Below, piece by piece: positions 21,333-30,672 of a stretch of 64,000 bases of DNA (its first letter is position 1; each line of letters opens with the position of its first letter). This DNA comes from Pseudomonas fluorescens (GTDB taxonomy: Bacteria > Pseudomonadota > Gammaproteobacteria > Pseudomonadales > Pseudomonadaceae). The notes beneath the pieces were generated by a model. That model was not told the origin of the DNA, searched no databases, and was given only the letters and a program-made list of their open reading frames with translations. The position numbers and the translations under genes are program-made. The stretch is taken from assembly GCF_018614655.1 (NCBI RefSeq), contig NZ_JAGGOG010000004.1, forward strand, positions 124,001 through 188,000. Reading direction: 5' to 3'.

Positions 21333-23633
21333 CTAAGGCACAAACTCCACCCGCAACCCGCGGCTGGCGCTGCGGCCTTGGTCATCACTGACCCGCAACC
21401 GATACTCGCCCGATTTTCCCGGCCGCCAATTCAAGGTGGTCTGGGGCGGGCCTTGACCAATCAGGGTCTGGTCGGCAAACCAGTACAGGGTTTGTGCGTC
21501 ACTGGCCGCGTTGGCGCTCAGTGGAATACTTTCCTGTGGCTGGGACAGGCGCAGGTGATAGCTGACCTGCGTAAGCGGTGAGCGGATCTGCGGTGCTTCG
21601 CTCTGGTCGCCGAGGCGATTGGGCTGGCAGCTTTTCATCACGGAGGGTGGCGTGCGGCGTGGCAGCCCGGCGGCGCGGAACAACCGTTGTACATCGCTGG
21701 GCCAGAATTCGAAGACTTCTTCGCGGGTGTACTGCGGATCAAACGGTGGGCACGCGGCCTTGCCCGTGCGGGTGTCGATCAGCACCGGGCGATGCAGGTT
21801 GGAGACCCGGATCGGCGACACGCCGGGGATGTACCAAGTCTTACGGGTGCGAGGGCACCAGCGGTTGGGCAGTTCGCCGGAGGCGGCGCAGATGTCGATG
21901 CGGATCAGACCGGTAGGCGGCTTGTCCGGTTTGTCGGCCACAGTGGGCAAGGCCAGGGGCAAGGCGTCGGCGATCCGGAAGAACAGCGGCGCAGCGGTTT
22001 TCGCGCCGATAAATTCCGGGTTCGGGCGCCCGTCGAAATTGCCCACCCACACCACCAGCACATACGGCCCCACCAGGCCGGCGCTCCAGGCATCGTGAAA
22101 CCCCCACGAGGTACCGGTTTTCCAGGCGGTGCGCCAACGCTTCGCAGGCAGGCCGTCCGGGCGCGGATTGCGCCGCAGCATGTCACGCACCATAAAGGTC
22201 GCTTGGGGTGTGAGTAACTGTGCCCCGGTGACCTGAGGCTGTTCCACCAAATAGCGCAGTGGCCTCAAATGCCCATCCCCCGCCAGCATTACGTACAGGC
22301 CTGCCAGTTCCTCGGGTGTCATTTCCCCGCCGCCCAGCGCCAGAGCCAGGCCGTAATGGCTTTCACCCCGCAGGCCCTTGATCCCGGCCCGTTGCAGCAA
22401 ACCGTACAACGATGGTGACTTGACCTGATTGGCCAACCACACAGCCGGAATATTGCGGCTACGGATCAACGCATCGCGCGCCGTCAGTGGCCCGACAAAA
22501 CTGCCGTCGAAGTTTTCCGGCTGGAAGTAGCCGAAGTTACTGGGCATGTCCTTGAGGATGCTCATGGGATGGATCACCCCTTGATCCAGCGCCAACCCAT
22601 ACAGAAACGGCTTGAGGGTGGACCCCGGCGACCGTCGCGCCAGCACCCCGTTGACCTGGCCATGGATGCCTGTGGATAAGTAATCCGCCGAGCCCACCAG
22701 CGCCTTGACGCTCTGGTCGCGACTGTCGATCAGGATAGCCGTGGCGTTTTCCACGCCATTGCTGCGCCGCTCGGCGATAAAGCCGGTGATCAGGCGTTCA
22801 AGCAGTTGCTGAAGTGGCAAGTTGAGGGTGCTGTTCAACTCGTTGCCAGTCTGGGAGGCCAGTAACTGTTCGCTCAGGTGCGGCGCCAGAAACGGGATCT
22901 GCTGCCGGGTGCGTGCTTCCAGCGGCAACTCCAGCAAACTGTCGTTACGCGCGTCTTGTGGATAAGTTTCGCGCCAGTCGGCCATCAACCGCAGCCGGGC
23001 GTTTTGCAGTGATGGCCCAAAGCGCGCGCGCCGTCCCGGCTGCTGGGGAATCACCGCCAGCGCCAGGGCTTCAGACAAGGACAACTGCGCCGCCGCCTTG
23101 CCGAAATAAATCCGGCTGGCCGCCTCGGCGCCTTCGATATTGCCGCCCATGGGCGCGAGATTAAGGTAGGCCTCAAGAATGTCGTGCTTGCTGTAACGGG
23201 CTTCCAGCCACAGCGCCAACACCATTTGCTGCAGCTTGCCCGGTACTTGGCGTGTGTTGAGATCCCACAATCGCCGCGCCAATTGCATGCTCAAGGTCGA
23301 ACCGCCCTGACGCTGGCCGCCGCTGTAGGTCGCCATCGCCGCCCGCAGCAACGCTGGCGGATTAATTCCGGGGTGCCAGTAGAAGTTGCGGTCTTCCTTG
23401 AGCAACAGTGCTTCCACCAGCGATGGCGAAATCCGCTCCAACGGCAGCCACAGACGGTATTGGCCGTCGGCGGCCAGGGTCATGCGCAGCAGCGAGCCAT
23501 CGTCGGCCAGCACCACCCGTGAAGAGGTGGCCGCTTGCTCCAGCGATGCGTGGGGCCACAAGCGCAGCCCCGCAAGGATCACTACAACCGCCAGCCCGGT
23601 CGCCAGTAGCGGTTTAAGGTTTGACGATTTCAA
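21333..23633 (-). CDS. pbpC: Penicillin-binding protein 1C (transglycosylase/transpeptidase)
   Basis: A 766-residue class A penicillin-binding protein. It has an N-terminal membrane anchor (about 7-26), a GT51 transglycosylase domain with the catalytic-glutamate motif E-D-R-N-F-Y-W-H-P-G and Q-G-G-S-T-L-S-M-Q-L-A-R, and a transpeptidase domain with S-T-L-K (SxxK), S-R-N (SxN) and K-T-G-T-S. A C-terminal BiPBP_C domain follows. It is encoded directly after, and overlapping by 20 bp, the alpha-2-macroglobulin gene. This pairing is widespread: the macroglobulin traps proteases and PBP1C is thought to repair peptidoglycan after outer-membrane breach. Two perfect DnaA boxes lie inside (22671, 22957). 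Confidence 0.95.
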   Translation of the reverse strand: MKSSNLKPLLATGLAVVVILAGLRLWPHASLEQAATSSRVVLADDGSLLRMTLAADGQYRLWLPLERISPSLVEALLLKEDRNFYWHPGINPPALLRAAMATYSGGQRQGGSTLSMQLARRLWDLNTRQVPGKLQQMVLALWLEARYSKHDILEAYLNLAPMGGNIEGAEAASRIYFGKAAAQLSLSEALALAVIPQQPGRRARFGPSLQNARLRLMADWRETYPQDARNDSLLELPLEARTRQQIPFLAPHLSEQLLASQTGNELNSTLNLPLQQLLERLITGFIAERRSNGVENATAILIDSRDQSVKALVGSADYLSTGIHGQVNGVLARRSPGSTLKPFLYGLALDQGVIHPMSILKDMPSNFGYFQPENFDGSFVGPLTARDALIRSRNIPAVWLANQVKSPSLYGLLQRAGIKGLRGESHYGLALALGGGEMTPEELAGLYVMLAGDGHLRPLRYLVEQPQVTGAQLLTPQATFMVRDMLRRNPRPDGLPAKRWRTAWKTGTSWGFHDAWSAGLVGPYVLVVWVGNFDGRPNPEFIGAKTAAPLFFRIADALPLALPTVADKPDKPPTGLIRIDICAASGELPNRWCPRTRKTWYIPGVSPIRVSNLHRPVLIDTRTGKAACPPFDPQYTREEVFEFWPSDVQRLFRAAGLPRRTPPSVMKSCQPNRLGDQSEAPQIRSPLTQVSYHLRLSQPQESIPLSANAASDAQTLYWFADQTLIGQGPPQTTLNWRPGKSGEYRLRVSDDQGRSASRGLRVEFVP

Positions 23634-26600
23634 GCTGGCCTACTTTGCCGCGCCCTTGCAGGGTAGTTTCGTACATACCTTCGGCGTAGGCCGGTGGCGT
23701 GTTGAAGATCCCCGCGTTGGTGGCGCGCACGCGGTAGACGAAAGTGCCCACATCCCGCAGCGCAGTGCCGTACAACACCACTCGATCATCCCGCACATCG
23801 ACGTAGTCCGGCTGCCAGTTGCTCAGATCAGTCTCGCCGATGGGCGCTTGCCAGGCCTCGGCTTCTTCGCTGTCTTCGCTGCTTTCCACGTACTCCGAAT
23901 CGTCGCCTTCGCTTTCTTCGGAACTGGCGGCTTCAGGTTCTGGCGGCAAGTTATACACAGGCTCGACCCCCCCGGGCAGCAAGTCGACCACGGCCACTTG
24001 TTGCACCTGATCCCGATCGGTTGCCCGTAGGCGCAGACGCACCAGGAACTCATCGCCCACCGCAACCTTGCTCACCGGCTTGCCTTCCAGGTCGAGGTAC
24101 TCGTGGATGATTTCCAGGCCCTTGTTGATCGGCTTGAGGGTGGTGCCCCGATCAAAACCGGCTTCGCTGAGCATGTAGAACGCTGGTGGGCCGTCGGATT
24201 TTTCCATCAACAGCTTTTGCGTGGTGCCAGGCACGGCAGCGCGCGGCGGTTGGCCGGCCATCTGCAACAGTTGTTGCTGCTTGTCTGCCAGCCAGGCGGT
24301 GGCCTTGAGGGTCATGTCGCTTTGCGCACGCTGGCCATAGTTGTCCAGGGCCCGCAGCAACAGCGCCGCCGACAGCGAGTTGTAGCGCTGTTCGTTGAGG
24401 CGCTTGCCGAGTTTATCCAGCAAGGTCGCGGGCACGTCGTCCAGCAACTCAGGGAAGTGCCGGGCGAGCAGATGCAGGTGTTCGGCGTCGTGTACCAACG
24501 GGTCGTAATACAGGCCGTCGCTGTCCCACTTATCGGTCAATGAACGCCATGGGACCTTGCGGAACAGCGCATCGGCCTGGGGATCCTGCTTGAGCAACTT
24601 GTAGCTGGCGGCCAGGTACGCGGCGCCAATGTCGTTCTGCCAGGTGTCTTTGAAGTAGCTTTCATAGCGCTCGCGGATATCGCTCAAGGCGCCGCTGACC
24701 AGAATCCCCTGACGACTCAACAGGTAACTGGCGTAGGCGCGATTACGCAATTCCGACAGGCCTTCGCTCGGGCCGTTGGCCAGGTCGGTGAGGTAGGCGT
24801 TGGAACGCACCAACACGTCTTCCGGCACCGGCAGGCCGCGTTCCTTGGCTTCGATCAGGAAGTCGGTGGCGTACAGGCTGGCGTACGGCGCTACATCCGG
24901 GTTGGCCGCCCACAAACCGAAGCCGCCGGCCTGGTTTTGCCGCTGACGAAGCATACGTACCGCGCCGCTGAAGGCCTGTTCGGCCTCAGGCGCGTTACCG
25001 CCCCAGATCAACGCCGGCATGGCCTTGGAGACCAGTTGCTCGGTGCAGGCATAGCCATAGTCATCCAGGTAATGCTTGAGACCGTTAGCCCACACCAGCG
25101 GCGAGGCGGCCACGCCCAATTGCACGTCCCGCAGCTGTGTGTACAGCTGGCGGGTGGGTTTCAGCTCTTTGCTGGCAGTGTCGAAACGACCCAGGCTCAG
25201 GGCGACCCGATGTTCGCTCAACGGCCGGATCGAGGTGGTTTCCGCCACCTGGATACGCTTGCCATCAGGCAGCACCGCGACGAAACGCAAGTCCGCCGAA
25301 CCGAGGTTTTCCAGGACCTTGATCTTGAACTCGGCGACGCCTTCCTTGCGCGGTTGCAGCGCCAGCGTACTGGCCTTGTCGCCCTGGACTTGCAGGCCGT
25401 CACTGGTCTGCAATTCGAACTTCACATCCGCTGCCGCTTCGAGGTTGCTGAATACCCCGGCGCTGACGCTGAACACATCTCCCGGCGCCACAAAAGCCGG
25501 CACGTTCGGCGTGATCACCAACGGTCCACGTACTTCGGTGTTGGCTTCGCTGACGCCCACACTGTCGGCATCTACCGCCACCGCAAACAAGTGCAGCTTG
25601 CCATTGAAGCTGTCCGGCACCTGGTAATGCAGCACCGTTTCACCGGCCGGCAGATCCACCAGTCCTGACCACCAGGCCACAGGCGGCTGGTGTTTACGTT
25701 TGAATGGATTCAGGTGTGAGGCCAAGGCGTTTTCCGTATCGCCTCCTGGCGCTGCACCACTGAGCAGGCGGCTGAATTCCGGCAGGATCAGGTCAAGAAT
25801 CTGACTGGTACCGACTTCCAGTGCGCGTTTCTGGAAGAAGAAGCCCAGCGGGTCCGGCGTCTGGTAGCGCGCCACCTGCAGGATGCCTTCGTCCACCGCG
25901 TAGATCACCGCACGGGAAGGGCGGTCGGTGTTGACCTTGATGTCCAGGGTCTGCCCCGGCTCGATCTTCGCTGGGCCTTCGACTTTCAAGGCCATGCGCC
26001 GCGCATCCAGGTTGATGCTGAATGGCACCACGCCGTAGGACAGCGGGCTCATATAGACCTCGGACGAACCCATGTCCCGCACAAACTGCACGTTGACGTA
26101 GGCATTGCCCTCAAGCCCTGCCGGCACCCGAATGTGTTGCACGCTGTTGGTGCTGTCGGCCTTGAACCACTGTTGGGTGTAGACCTTGTCCCGCTCGATG
26201 GTGATCAACCCGGCGCCGGTGTACGGCGCGCGGATGCTGATGGCGATCTCATCGCCAGTGGCGTAGCTGCGTTTATCCAGGCGCAGTTGCAGCTCGGCGT
26301 TGCGCTCCAGGGAGCGCGAGGTGTTGCCACGGCCAGCGATGCTGTAATCGATCTGGTTCAGCAGGTTGCCGTTGGCATCTTTGAGTTGCAGGGTGAAATC
26401 GCCAGGGGTGGACGTGTTCAGCGCCTGTTTGGCGCCTTCTTTGGTCATCACCACAGGCGAGGCCGGCTGGCTGATGTTCTTGATCCGCGACTCGTACTTG
26501 TAGGTGCCGTTGGATTGTTTCACCAGCACCGAGACATAACGATGCTCGACCACTTCACTGGTCAGGCCGTCCACCGCCATTGGCGTGAGGTCGGGCGCTA

Positions 26601-29457
26601 CGGCCAGCCATTGCACCTGACGTGGCGCGTCCTTGGCAACGAACGACAGCGAATCCTGACTCTTCACACCCACGAGATACGGTGCCGACGACACCAACAA
26701 CGCGCTTTGCGCGGCGACGTTGCGCCCGCCCTCGGCTTCGAACACCTGGGTCATGACCTGCAGACGGTAGGTGCTGTTGGCGTAGCGTTGCAGGTTAAGG
26801 TCGAGTACGGCCTGGCCGTTGTCGTCGACGGTGGTTTCGGCCAGGTCTTCGGAGTTGGCCTCTTCCAGTGAGTCATTGAGGCGGAAGCGGTAATCAGGGT
26901 AGCGATCGAAGGCCGCGAGCGTCGGGCTCAGGGACATTTTTGCGGTGACACGCCGGCCAGACGCCGGGGCGCCGAACAGGTGCATCGCAGTGACCTTGGC
27001 CACCACTTGGTCCGGAGGGATCCAGCCTTGCACAGGCGTGTCGTGCAGGCTCAGGCTGACTTTCATGCGGTCTGGTTCAAAGTCGCGGACTTTGAAGCTG
27101 ACACTGCCCAGGTCAGTACGAGTCTGTTTCTCGCCGATCAATTGCAGAGTGGCCGTGTAATCACCGGCAGGGGCGACTTCACTGCTGGGGAAATCAAAGG
27201 TTTCAAAGCCGCTGGTGGAGAGCTTCAGGGGTTGGCGAATCACTTCCAGCCCGCGTGGGTCGGTGATTTGCAGTTCAACCGGCAAGCCTTGCAGGTCGCC
27301 TTTCCAATTGCCACTGCGCACGATCATGCCCAGGTGTGCGGTTTCGCCCGGCCGGTACAGGCCGCGATCGGTAAACAGGTAGGCGCTGAGGCGATTAATC
27401 GCCCCGTCTTCTTCCAGGCCTCCGACGTCAAAACGAGAAAGATCCAACTGTTGGGACTGGCGGGCAATGGGCAGGAAGGATTGGTCGTTACCGCGGCTGA
27501 CCACATACATCAGTGGCGTTTTCTCACGGCGCAGTTCATCCAGCTTGGCGAAGTGGGCGTGGCCCTCGGCGTCGGTGTGACCACTGCCGACCGGCAAACC
27601 ATTGCGGCCGATGATATCGACCTGGGCGTCGGCGACAGGCGAGCCGTTGCCAATGGACTGCACGTACACGTCATGGCTGCCGTCGCTGGAGCGCTTGGCG
27701 ATGATCCCAAGGTCAGTGACCACGATAAAACGCAGGTCGCTGGTACTGTTACGGGAATAGTCGAAGGTGTATTCGGCCGGGTCGTCCTGGGGGCTTAGCT
27801 TGAGGACGAATATGCCTCGGCGACCGCCGTTGGCGGTGAGGTAGCTGCTCAGGTCGACGTTGTCGTAGAGGGTTTTCGACGGGTCGGCAGCCGACAGTGG
27901 AATATCCAGGGACTGACGTTCCACCATCCGGTCGAAGTAGTCGTTGGAGAAATTCGGCCGGGCAAAACTGCCACTGCTCTGGTCCACCAAATGCTGCAGT
28001 TGGTTAGGCAGCACGCGGGCGATTTCCACGTGGGCGCCCGGAACACCACGGGCCATAAAGCCCAGGCGTTTTTCGCCGTTGAGGCTGAGCAAGGCGCCGT
28101 CAGACAGGAACTGCAAGGTGCGCGGGTAAGCCGGCATGCTGATCAGGGAGGCGGTTGGATTTTTCGCCAGGTAGCCGCCGATGGCTTCCAGGTTGGCCGG
28201 TACCCGCACATACAGGGCACGACCGGCCGGGGCCTTGAACTTGAAGGCGTGCAGGGTATTGAGGGGCTCGACGCTGGGAACGTGGGTCAGCTTGACGGGC
28301 GTACTGCGGGCCAGCAGCTTGTCGTCGATATCCTTGGTGTTCCAGGGCTGAGTATCGTCCTGGGCTTTTTCCGGCAACAACCAGGCCTGGACTTTAGTGG
28401 CGATGGTCTCATCGGCCACCGCACTGGAGCTGCTGAACATCATCACCGGCTCGGGCTCGCCGCGCTCGTTGTCGACAAAGCTGACTTCAGCACCGGTAAA
28501 GGTCAGGCGATAGCGCCCGGGTACGGTGACTTCCGCCAGCAGCGGCGCAGAGCTGGCGTTGCCGCCGTCGCGCGCTTTGATGCCTTCGTCGATCTTGGCG
28601 CTGACCGGGGTGCTTTCCAACGGCGTCGCCAGCGCGGCGGAGCGCACATAGGCATTGAGTTTGGTGTCGTCGAAGGTGATTTCCGGGAGGTTCGGCAGTT
28701 GGGCGTCGCGATAGGCCAGGCCCTTGCCGAGGACCACCGAAACGCGTTTGCGCAGGCTGTCTTCATCCACCGGGTGGGAAAAGCGGAAGGTCGCCACCAG
28801 CTGTTTCAGGGTCGGGTTGGCCGGGTCTTGATACAGCTCGTTTTGCGCCAGTTTGGCGTGGAACGGTTGGGTGGAGAATTGGGCGCTGTATTGGTCGAGC
28901 AAGACACCGCCCGCCAGCAGGTCGTTCTTGGCCAGATCGATGCTGTAGTGGGCGTCGATGGGCCAGTCTTTATCCGGGGCGAACAACAGCGTGCGGTCAT
29001 CGGTCCAGCGCCACGTGCCCTGGATAGCGGGTTTGATCACGATGCCCTGGCTGACCGTCTTGCCGATGTTTTGCAGCGGCGCCACTGACTCGGCGAAGCG
29101 CACTTGCAAGTTATCCACAACCGGTGGTTGTTGGGTGTAGTCGGTCAGGTTCGGCTTATGCAGCGAATAACCCACGGTGTGGGGCTGCGGCAGGTTGGAG
29201 TACCAGTGCCAGCCGTAGAAGCCAGCGGCCGCCAACAACACCAGGCCCAGCACGCCGCCGGCGGCCTGACGCGGGTGGGCACCAGCCTGGTGGCCGACGC
29301 TGACCAACCCATTGCCAACGGCTTTCAGCCAGCGTGGCGGCTGCCATTGGCCGAACAGGCTGCGCAGCAACCATCGGACGGCGCCGAACAGAACACTCAC
29401 CACTGAAATTAATGCACCGAAAAGTCGGCGACTGGTCGTTTTGAACGAGTCAAACAT
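23614..29457 (-). CDS. Bacterial alpha-2-macroglobulin (YfhM/YfaS type, thioester-containing)
   Basis: A giant periplasmic protein of 1947 residues (ATG at 29457; an ATG three codons upstream at 29466 is possible but has a worse ribosome site). It has MG-type repeats through the N-terminal two thirds. The thioester motif Y-A-C-T-E-Q lies near residue 1471, in a helical toroid domain of the A2M type, followed by a C-terminal domain. Such proteins covalently trap attacking proteases. The N-terminus lacks a lipobox and instead carries hydrophobic stretches (about 12-25 and 65-85), so it is probably membrane-anchored by a helix. A Glu/Ser/Asp-rich acidic stretch lies at about 1839-1868. It is longer than the roughly 1650-residue enterobacterial relative. 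It overlaps pbpC by 20 bp. Confidence 0.93.
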   Translation of the reverse strand: MFDSFKTTSRRLFGALISVVSVLFGAVRWLLRSLFGQWQPPRWLKAVGNGLVSVGHQAGAHPRQAAGGVLGLVLLAAAGFYGWHWYSNLPQPHTVGYSLHKPNLTDYTQQPPVVDNLQVRFAESVAPLQNIGKTVSQGIVIKPAIQGTWRWTDDRTLLFAPDKDWPIDAHYSIDLAKNDLLAGGVLLDQYSAQFSTQPFHAKLAQNELYQDPANPTLKQLVATFRFSHPVDEDSLRKRVSVVLGKGLAYRDAQLPNLPEITFDDTKLNAYVRSAALATPLESTPVSAKIDEGIKARDGGNASSAPLLAEVTVPGRYRLTFTGAEVSFVDNERGEPEPVMMFSSSSAVADETIATKVQAWLLPEKAQDDTQPWNTKDIDDKLLARSTPVKLTHVPSVEPLNTLHAFKFKAPAGRALYVRVPANLEAIGGYLAKNPTASLISMPAYPRTLQFLSDGALLSLNGEKRLGFMARGVPGAHVEIARVLPNQLQHLVDQSSGSFARPNFSNDYFDRMVERQSLDIPLSAADPSKTLYDNVDLSSYLTANGGRRGIFVLKLSPQDDPAEYTFDYSRNSTSDLRFIVVTDLGIIAKRSSDGSHDVYVQSIGNGSPVADAQVDIIGRNGLPVGSGHTDAEGHAHFAKLDELRREKTPLMYVVSRGNDQSFLPIARQSQQLDLSRFDVGGLEEDGAINRLSAYLFTDRGLYRPGETAHLGMIVRSGNWKGDLQGLPVELQITDPRGLEVIRQPLKLSTSGFETFDFPSSEVAPAGDYTATLQLIGEKQTRTDLGSVSFKVRDFEPDRMKVSLSLHDTPVQGWIPPDQVVAKVTAMHLFGAPASGRRVTAKMSLSPTLAAFDRYPDYRFRLNDSLEEANSEDLAETTVDDNGQAVLDLNLQRYANSTYRLQVMTQVFEAEGGRNVAAQSALLVSSAPYLVGVKSQDSLSFVAKDAPRQVQWLAVAPDLTPMAVDGLTSEVVEHRYVSVLVKQSNGTYKYESRIKNISQPASPVVMTKEGAKQALNTSTPGDFTLQLKDANGNLLNQIDYSIAGRGNTSRSLERNAELQLRLDKRSYATGDEIAISIRAPYTGAGLITIERDKVYTQQWFKADSTNSVQHIRVPAGLEGNAYVNVQFVRDMGSSEVYMSPLSYGVVPFSINLDARRMALKVEGPAKIEPGQTLDIKVNTDRPSRAVIYAVDEGILQVARYQTPDPLGFFFQKRALEVGTSQILDLILPEFSRLLSGAAPGGDTENALASHLNPFKRKHQPPVAWWSGLVDLPAGETVLHYQVPDSFNGKLHLFAVAVDADSVGVSEANTEVRGPLVITPNVPAFVAPGDVFSVSAGVFSNLEAAADVKFELQTSDGLQVQGDKASTLALQPRKEGVAEFKIKVLENLGSADLRFVAVLPDGKRIQVAETTSIRPLSEHRVALSLGRFDTASKELKPTRQLYTQLRDVQLGVAASPLVWANGLKHYLDDYGYACTEQLVSKAMPALIWGGNAPEAEQAFSGAVRMLRQRQNQAGGFGLWAANPDVAPYASLYATDFLIEAKERGLPVPEDVLVRSNAYLTDLANGPSEGLSELRNRAYASYLLSRQGILVSGALSDIRERYESYFKDTWQNDIGAAYLAASYKLLKQDPQADALFRKVPWRSLTDKWDSDGLYYDPLVHDAEHLHLLARHFPELLDDVPATLLDKLGKRLNEQRYNSLSAALLLRALDNYGQRAQSDMTLKATAWLADKQQQLLQMAGQPPRAAVPGTTQKLLMEKSDGPPAFYMLSEAGFDRGTTLKPINKGLEIIHEYLDLEGKPVSKVAVGDEFLVRLRLRATDRDQVQQVAVVDLLPGGVEPVYNLPPEPEAASSEESEGDDSEYVESSEDSEEAEAWQAPIGETDLSNWQPDYVDVRDDRVVLYGTALRDVGTFVYRVRATNAGIFNTPPAYAEGMYETTLQGRGKVGQLEIVKP

Positions 29458-29665
29458 GGTGAGCATCCCTGGCTATGTGCGGCATATCTTACACGCGTCT
29501 TTGATACAAAAGATGACGTAGATACACCGCGCAGCCAGTGTTTTTTGCGGTTATGCGACTCAGGCTGGCTGGAGGAAGGTTAGACGGACAGCAAAGGCGA
29601 TCAACAGGCTGCTTTGCGATTCAGACGGTGAAGATGCCGGGGTACATCCCCGGCTGAAGGTTGCT
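29458..29665. other. Spacer upstream of the alpha-2-macroglobulin gene
   Basis: About 200 bp between two genes read leftwards. It should hold the promoter of the macroglobulin-pbpC operon, but I see no confident -35/-10 pair and no strong repeat. Confidence 0.3.
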
Positions 29666-29884
29666 TTATTGAGGGTGCAGGCAATCCAGCGATCTATCCA
29701 CCATCACCTTGGCCATTTCTACCAGGTGCATCGCTGCTCGGGATGAGCCGCTCAATTGATCAGCGGATTCGCAAGCCACTGCGCAGTTGAGCAGCGCGGA
29801 GGCATGGGCGAGGGCATCTTCGAAGCTGAGTTCAGGGTGAGGGATAAAGAAGGCGAAAGGTGGGGCGGGCGTTACTTTGACCAT
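29666..29884 (-). CDS. Small DUF3077-type protein
   Basis: A 72-residue product starting M-V-K-V-T-P and containing L-A-H-A-S-A-L-L-N-C-A and H-L-V-E-M-A-K-V-M-V-D-R-S-L-D. That layout matches the small DUF3077/DUF6124 proteins scattered through Pseudomonas genomes, whose function is unknown to me. A GGAG site lies 8 bp before the ATG, supporting the start. No signal peptide or membrane segment is visible; the middle looks like two amphipathic helices. The upstream 250 bp contain several dyads and a 10-bp direct repeat, described separately. Assignment is from recall of the family pattern and is tentative. Confidence 0.65.
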   Translation of the reverse strand: MVKVTPAPPFAFFIPHPELSFEDALAHASALLNCAVACESADQLSGSSRAAMHLVEMAKVMVDRSLDCLHPQ

Positions 29885-30629
29885 TGCGATAACTCCAATG
29901 TAGGCGATTGGAGCTGCCAGTAGTCGCGACTAAACGATGGGTGGCAGCTGTACGCAGGTTAGTCGACCGGAACATTGGGAACCCGGCGCACCCGAAGATG
30001 CCCTGCGCACAGCCACCATAAAGCGTTGGCGGAAAAAAACGCCAGGCTTGCGATGGCGCTTGTGCGCCCAATGTAAATGCTTTCCGAGCGACTAAACCCG
30101 GTCACTGAATTGACAGTGACGGGCGCAGACTAGACGCCGAAAAGGCAGGGCACAAGCGCTGGGGATTCTCTCGGAAATGTCCTTCGAAGGAAAGGGAAGG
30201 GGCGTTCAGCGGGGTAGTTTCAGACGTTATCGCGTTTAAGTCGGTGAGAGCTTGCCACCACTTTTTACTTGTCTTGCGTATTCAATGAGCGATGTCTTTT
30301 CGTAGCCGTAAAAGCTCAAATCAGATGTGAAAATAAATCGGAAAAATAAATCTGATTAAATGCCATTAAGCGTCTTATCGTCCAGCTACCATTGGCCAAT
30401 ATTTAGAGTGTCAATTGTAAAAAAATCGGAAAAGGTCCCCGAGCGGATTTCAAAACATTCTCTGGGCTTCACAACCGAGTGGCGAGCGATCAACTGACAA
30501 CGTTGATCGAGATGGGGGTGGTCGAAGCACCTTCAGCGAAGTCGCGTTCTGTCTTTCCCGGGCTGCCTGTGTGGTTCGCGCAATTGATATTTCCGGATCT
30601 GCACAGGCGTTTCCATTGAGGCCCAACAG
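29885..30629. other. Long non-coding stretch with dyads and an AT-rich island
   Basis: About 745 bp without a credible gene. Visible structure: a 10-bp direct repeat GCGACTAAAC at 29926-29935 and 30088-30097; a perfect 7-bp dyad GTCACTG/CAGTGAC at 30101-30120; a GCG-TTGGCG...CGCCAG segment around 30025-30050; and an AT-rich island at about 30290-30440 with repeated ATCGGAAAA tracts. The first 230 bp sit upstream of the DUF3077-type gene and may be its leader or a small RNA. I see nothing codable in the remainder. Confidence 0.5.
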
Positions 30630-30630
30630 G

Positions 30631-30665
30631 CACTGATCGTTCCCACTGGAAGGGAACGATCAGTG
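30631..30665 (-). terminator. Perfect 14-bp hairpin after the cdsA-like gene
   Basis: CACTGATCGTTCCC (30631-30644) and GGGAACGATCAGTG (30652-30665) pair perfectly around a 7-base loop. It lies 8 bp beyond the end of the minus-strand lipid operon. There is no T-tract on either side, so it may act as a 3'-end stabiliser rather than a classical terminator. Confidence 0.55.
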
Positions 30666-30672
30666 AGGCAGA

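Noticed and set aside
28024..28033. TTCCACGTGG, half-matching parS
   Set aside because: Only about 10 of 14 core positions fit; the right half is GGGCG instead of GGAAC. CACGTG at 31513 and 33880 is even weaker.
29832..30071. 79-codon minus-strand frame upstream of the DUF3077-type gene
   Set aside because: It has no family resemblance and runs through the dyad-rich leader; composition is atypical for a gene.
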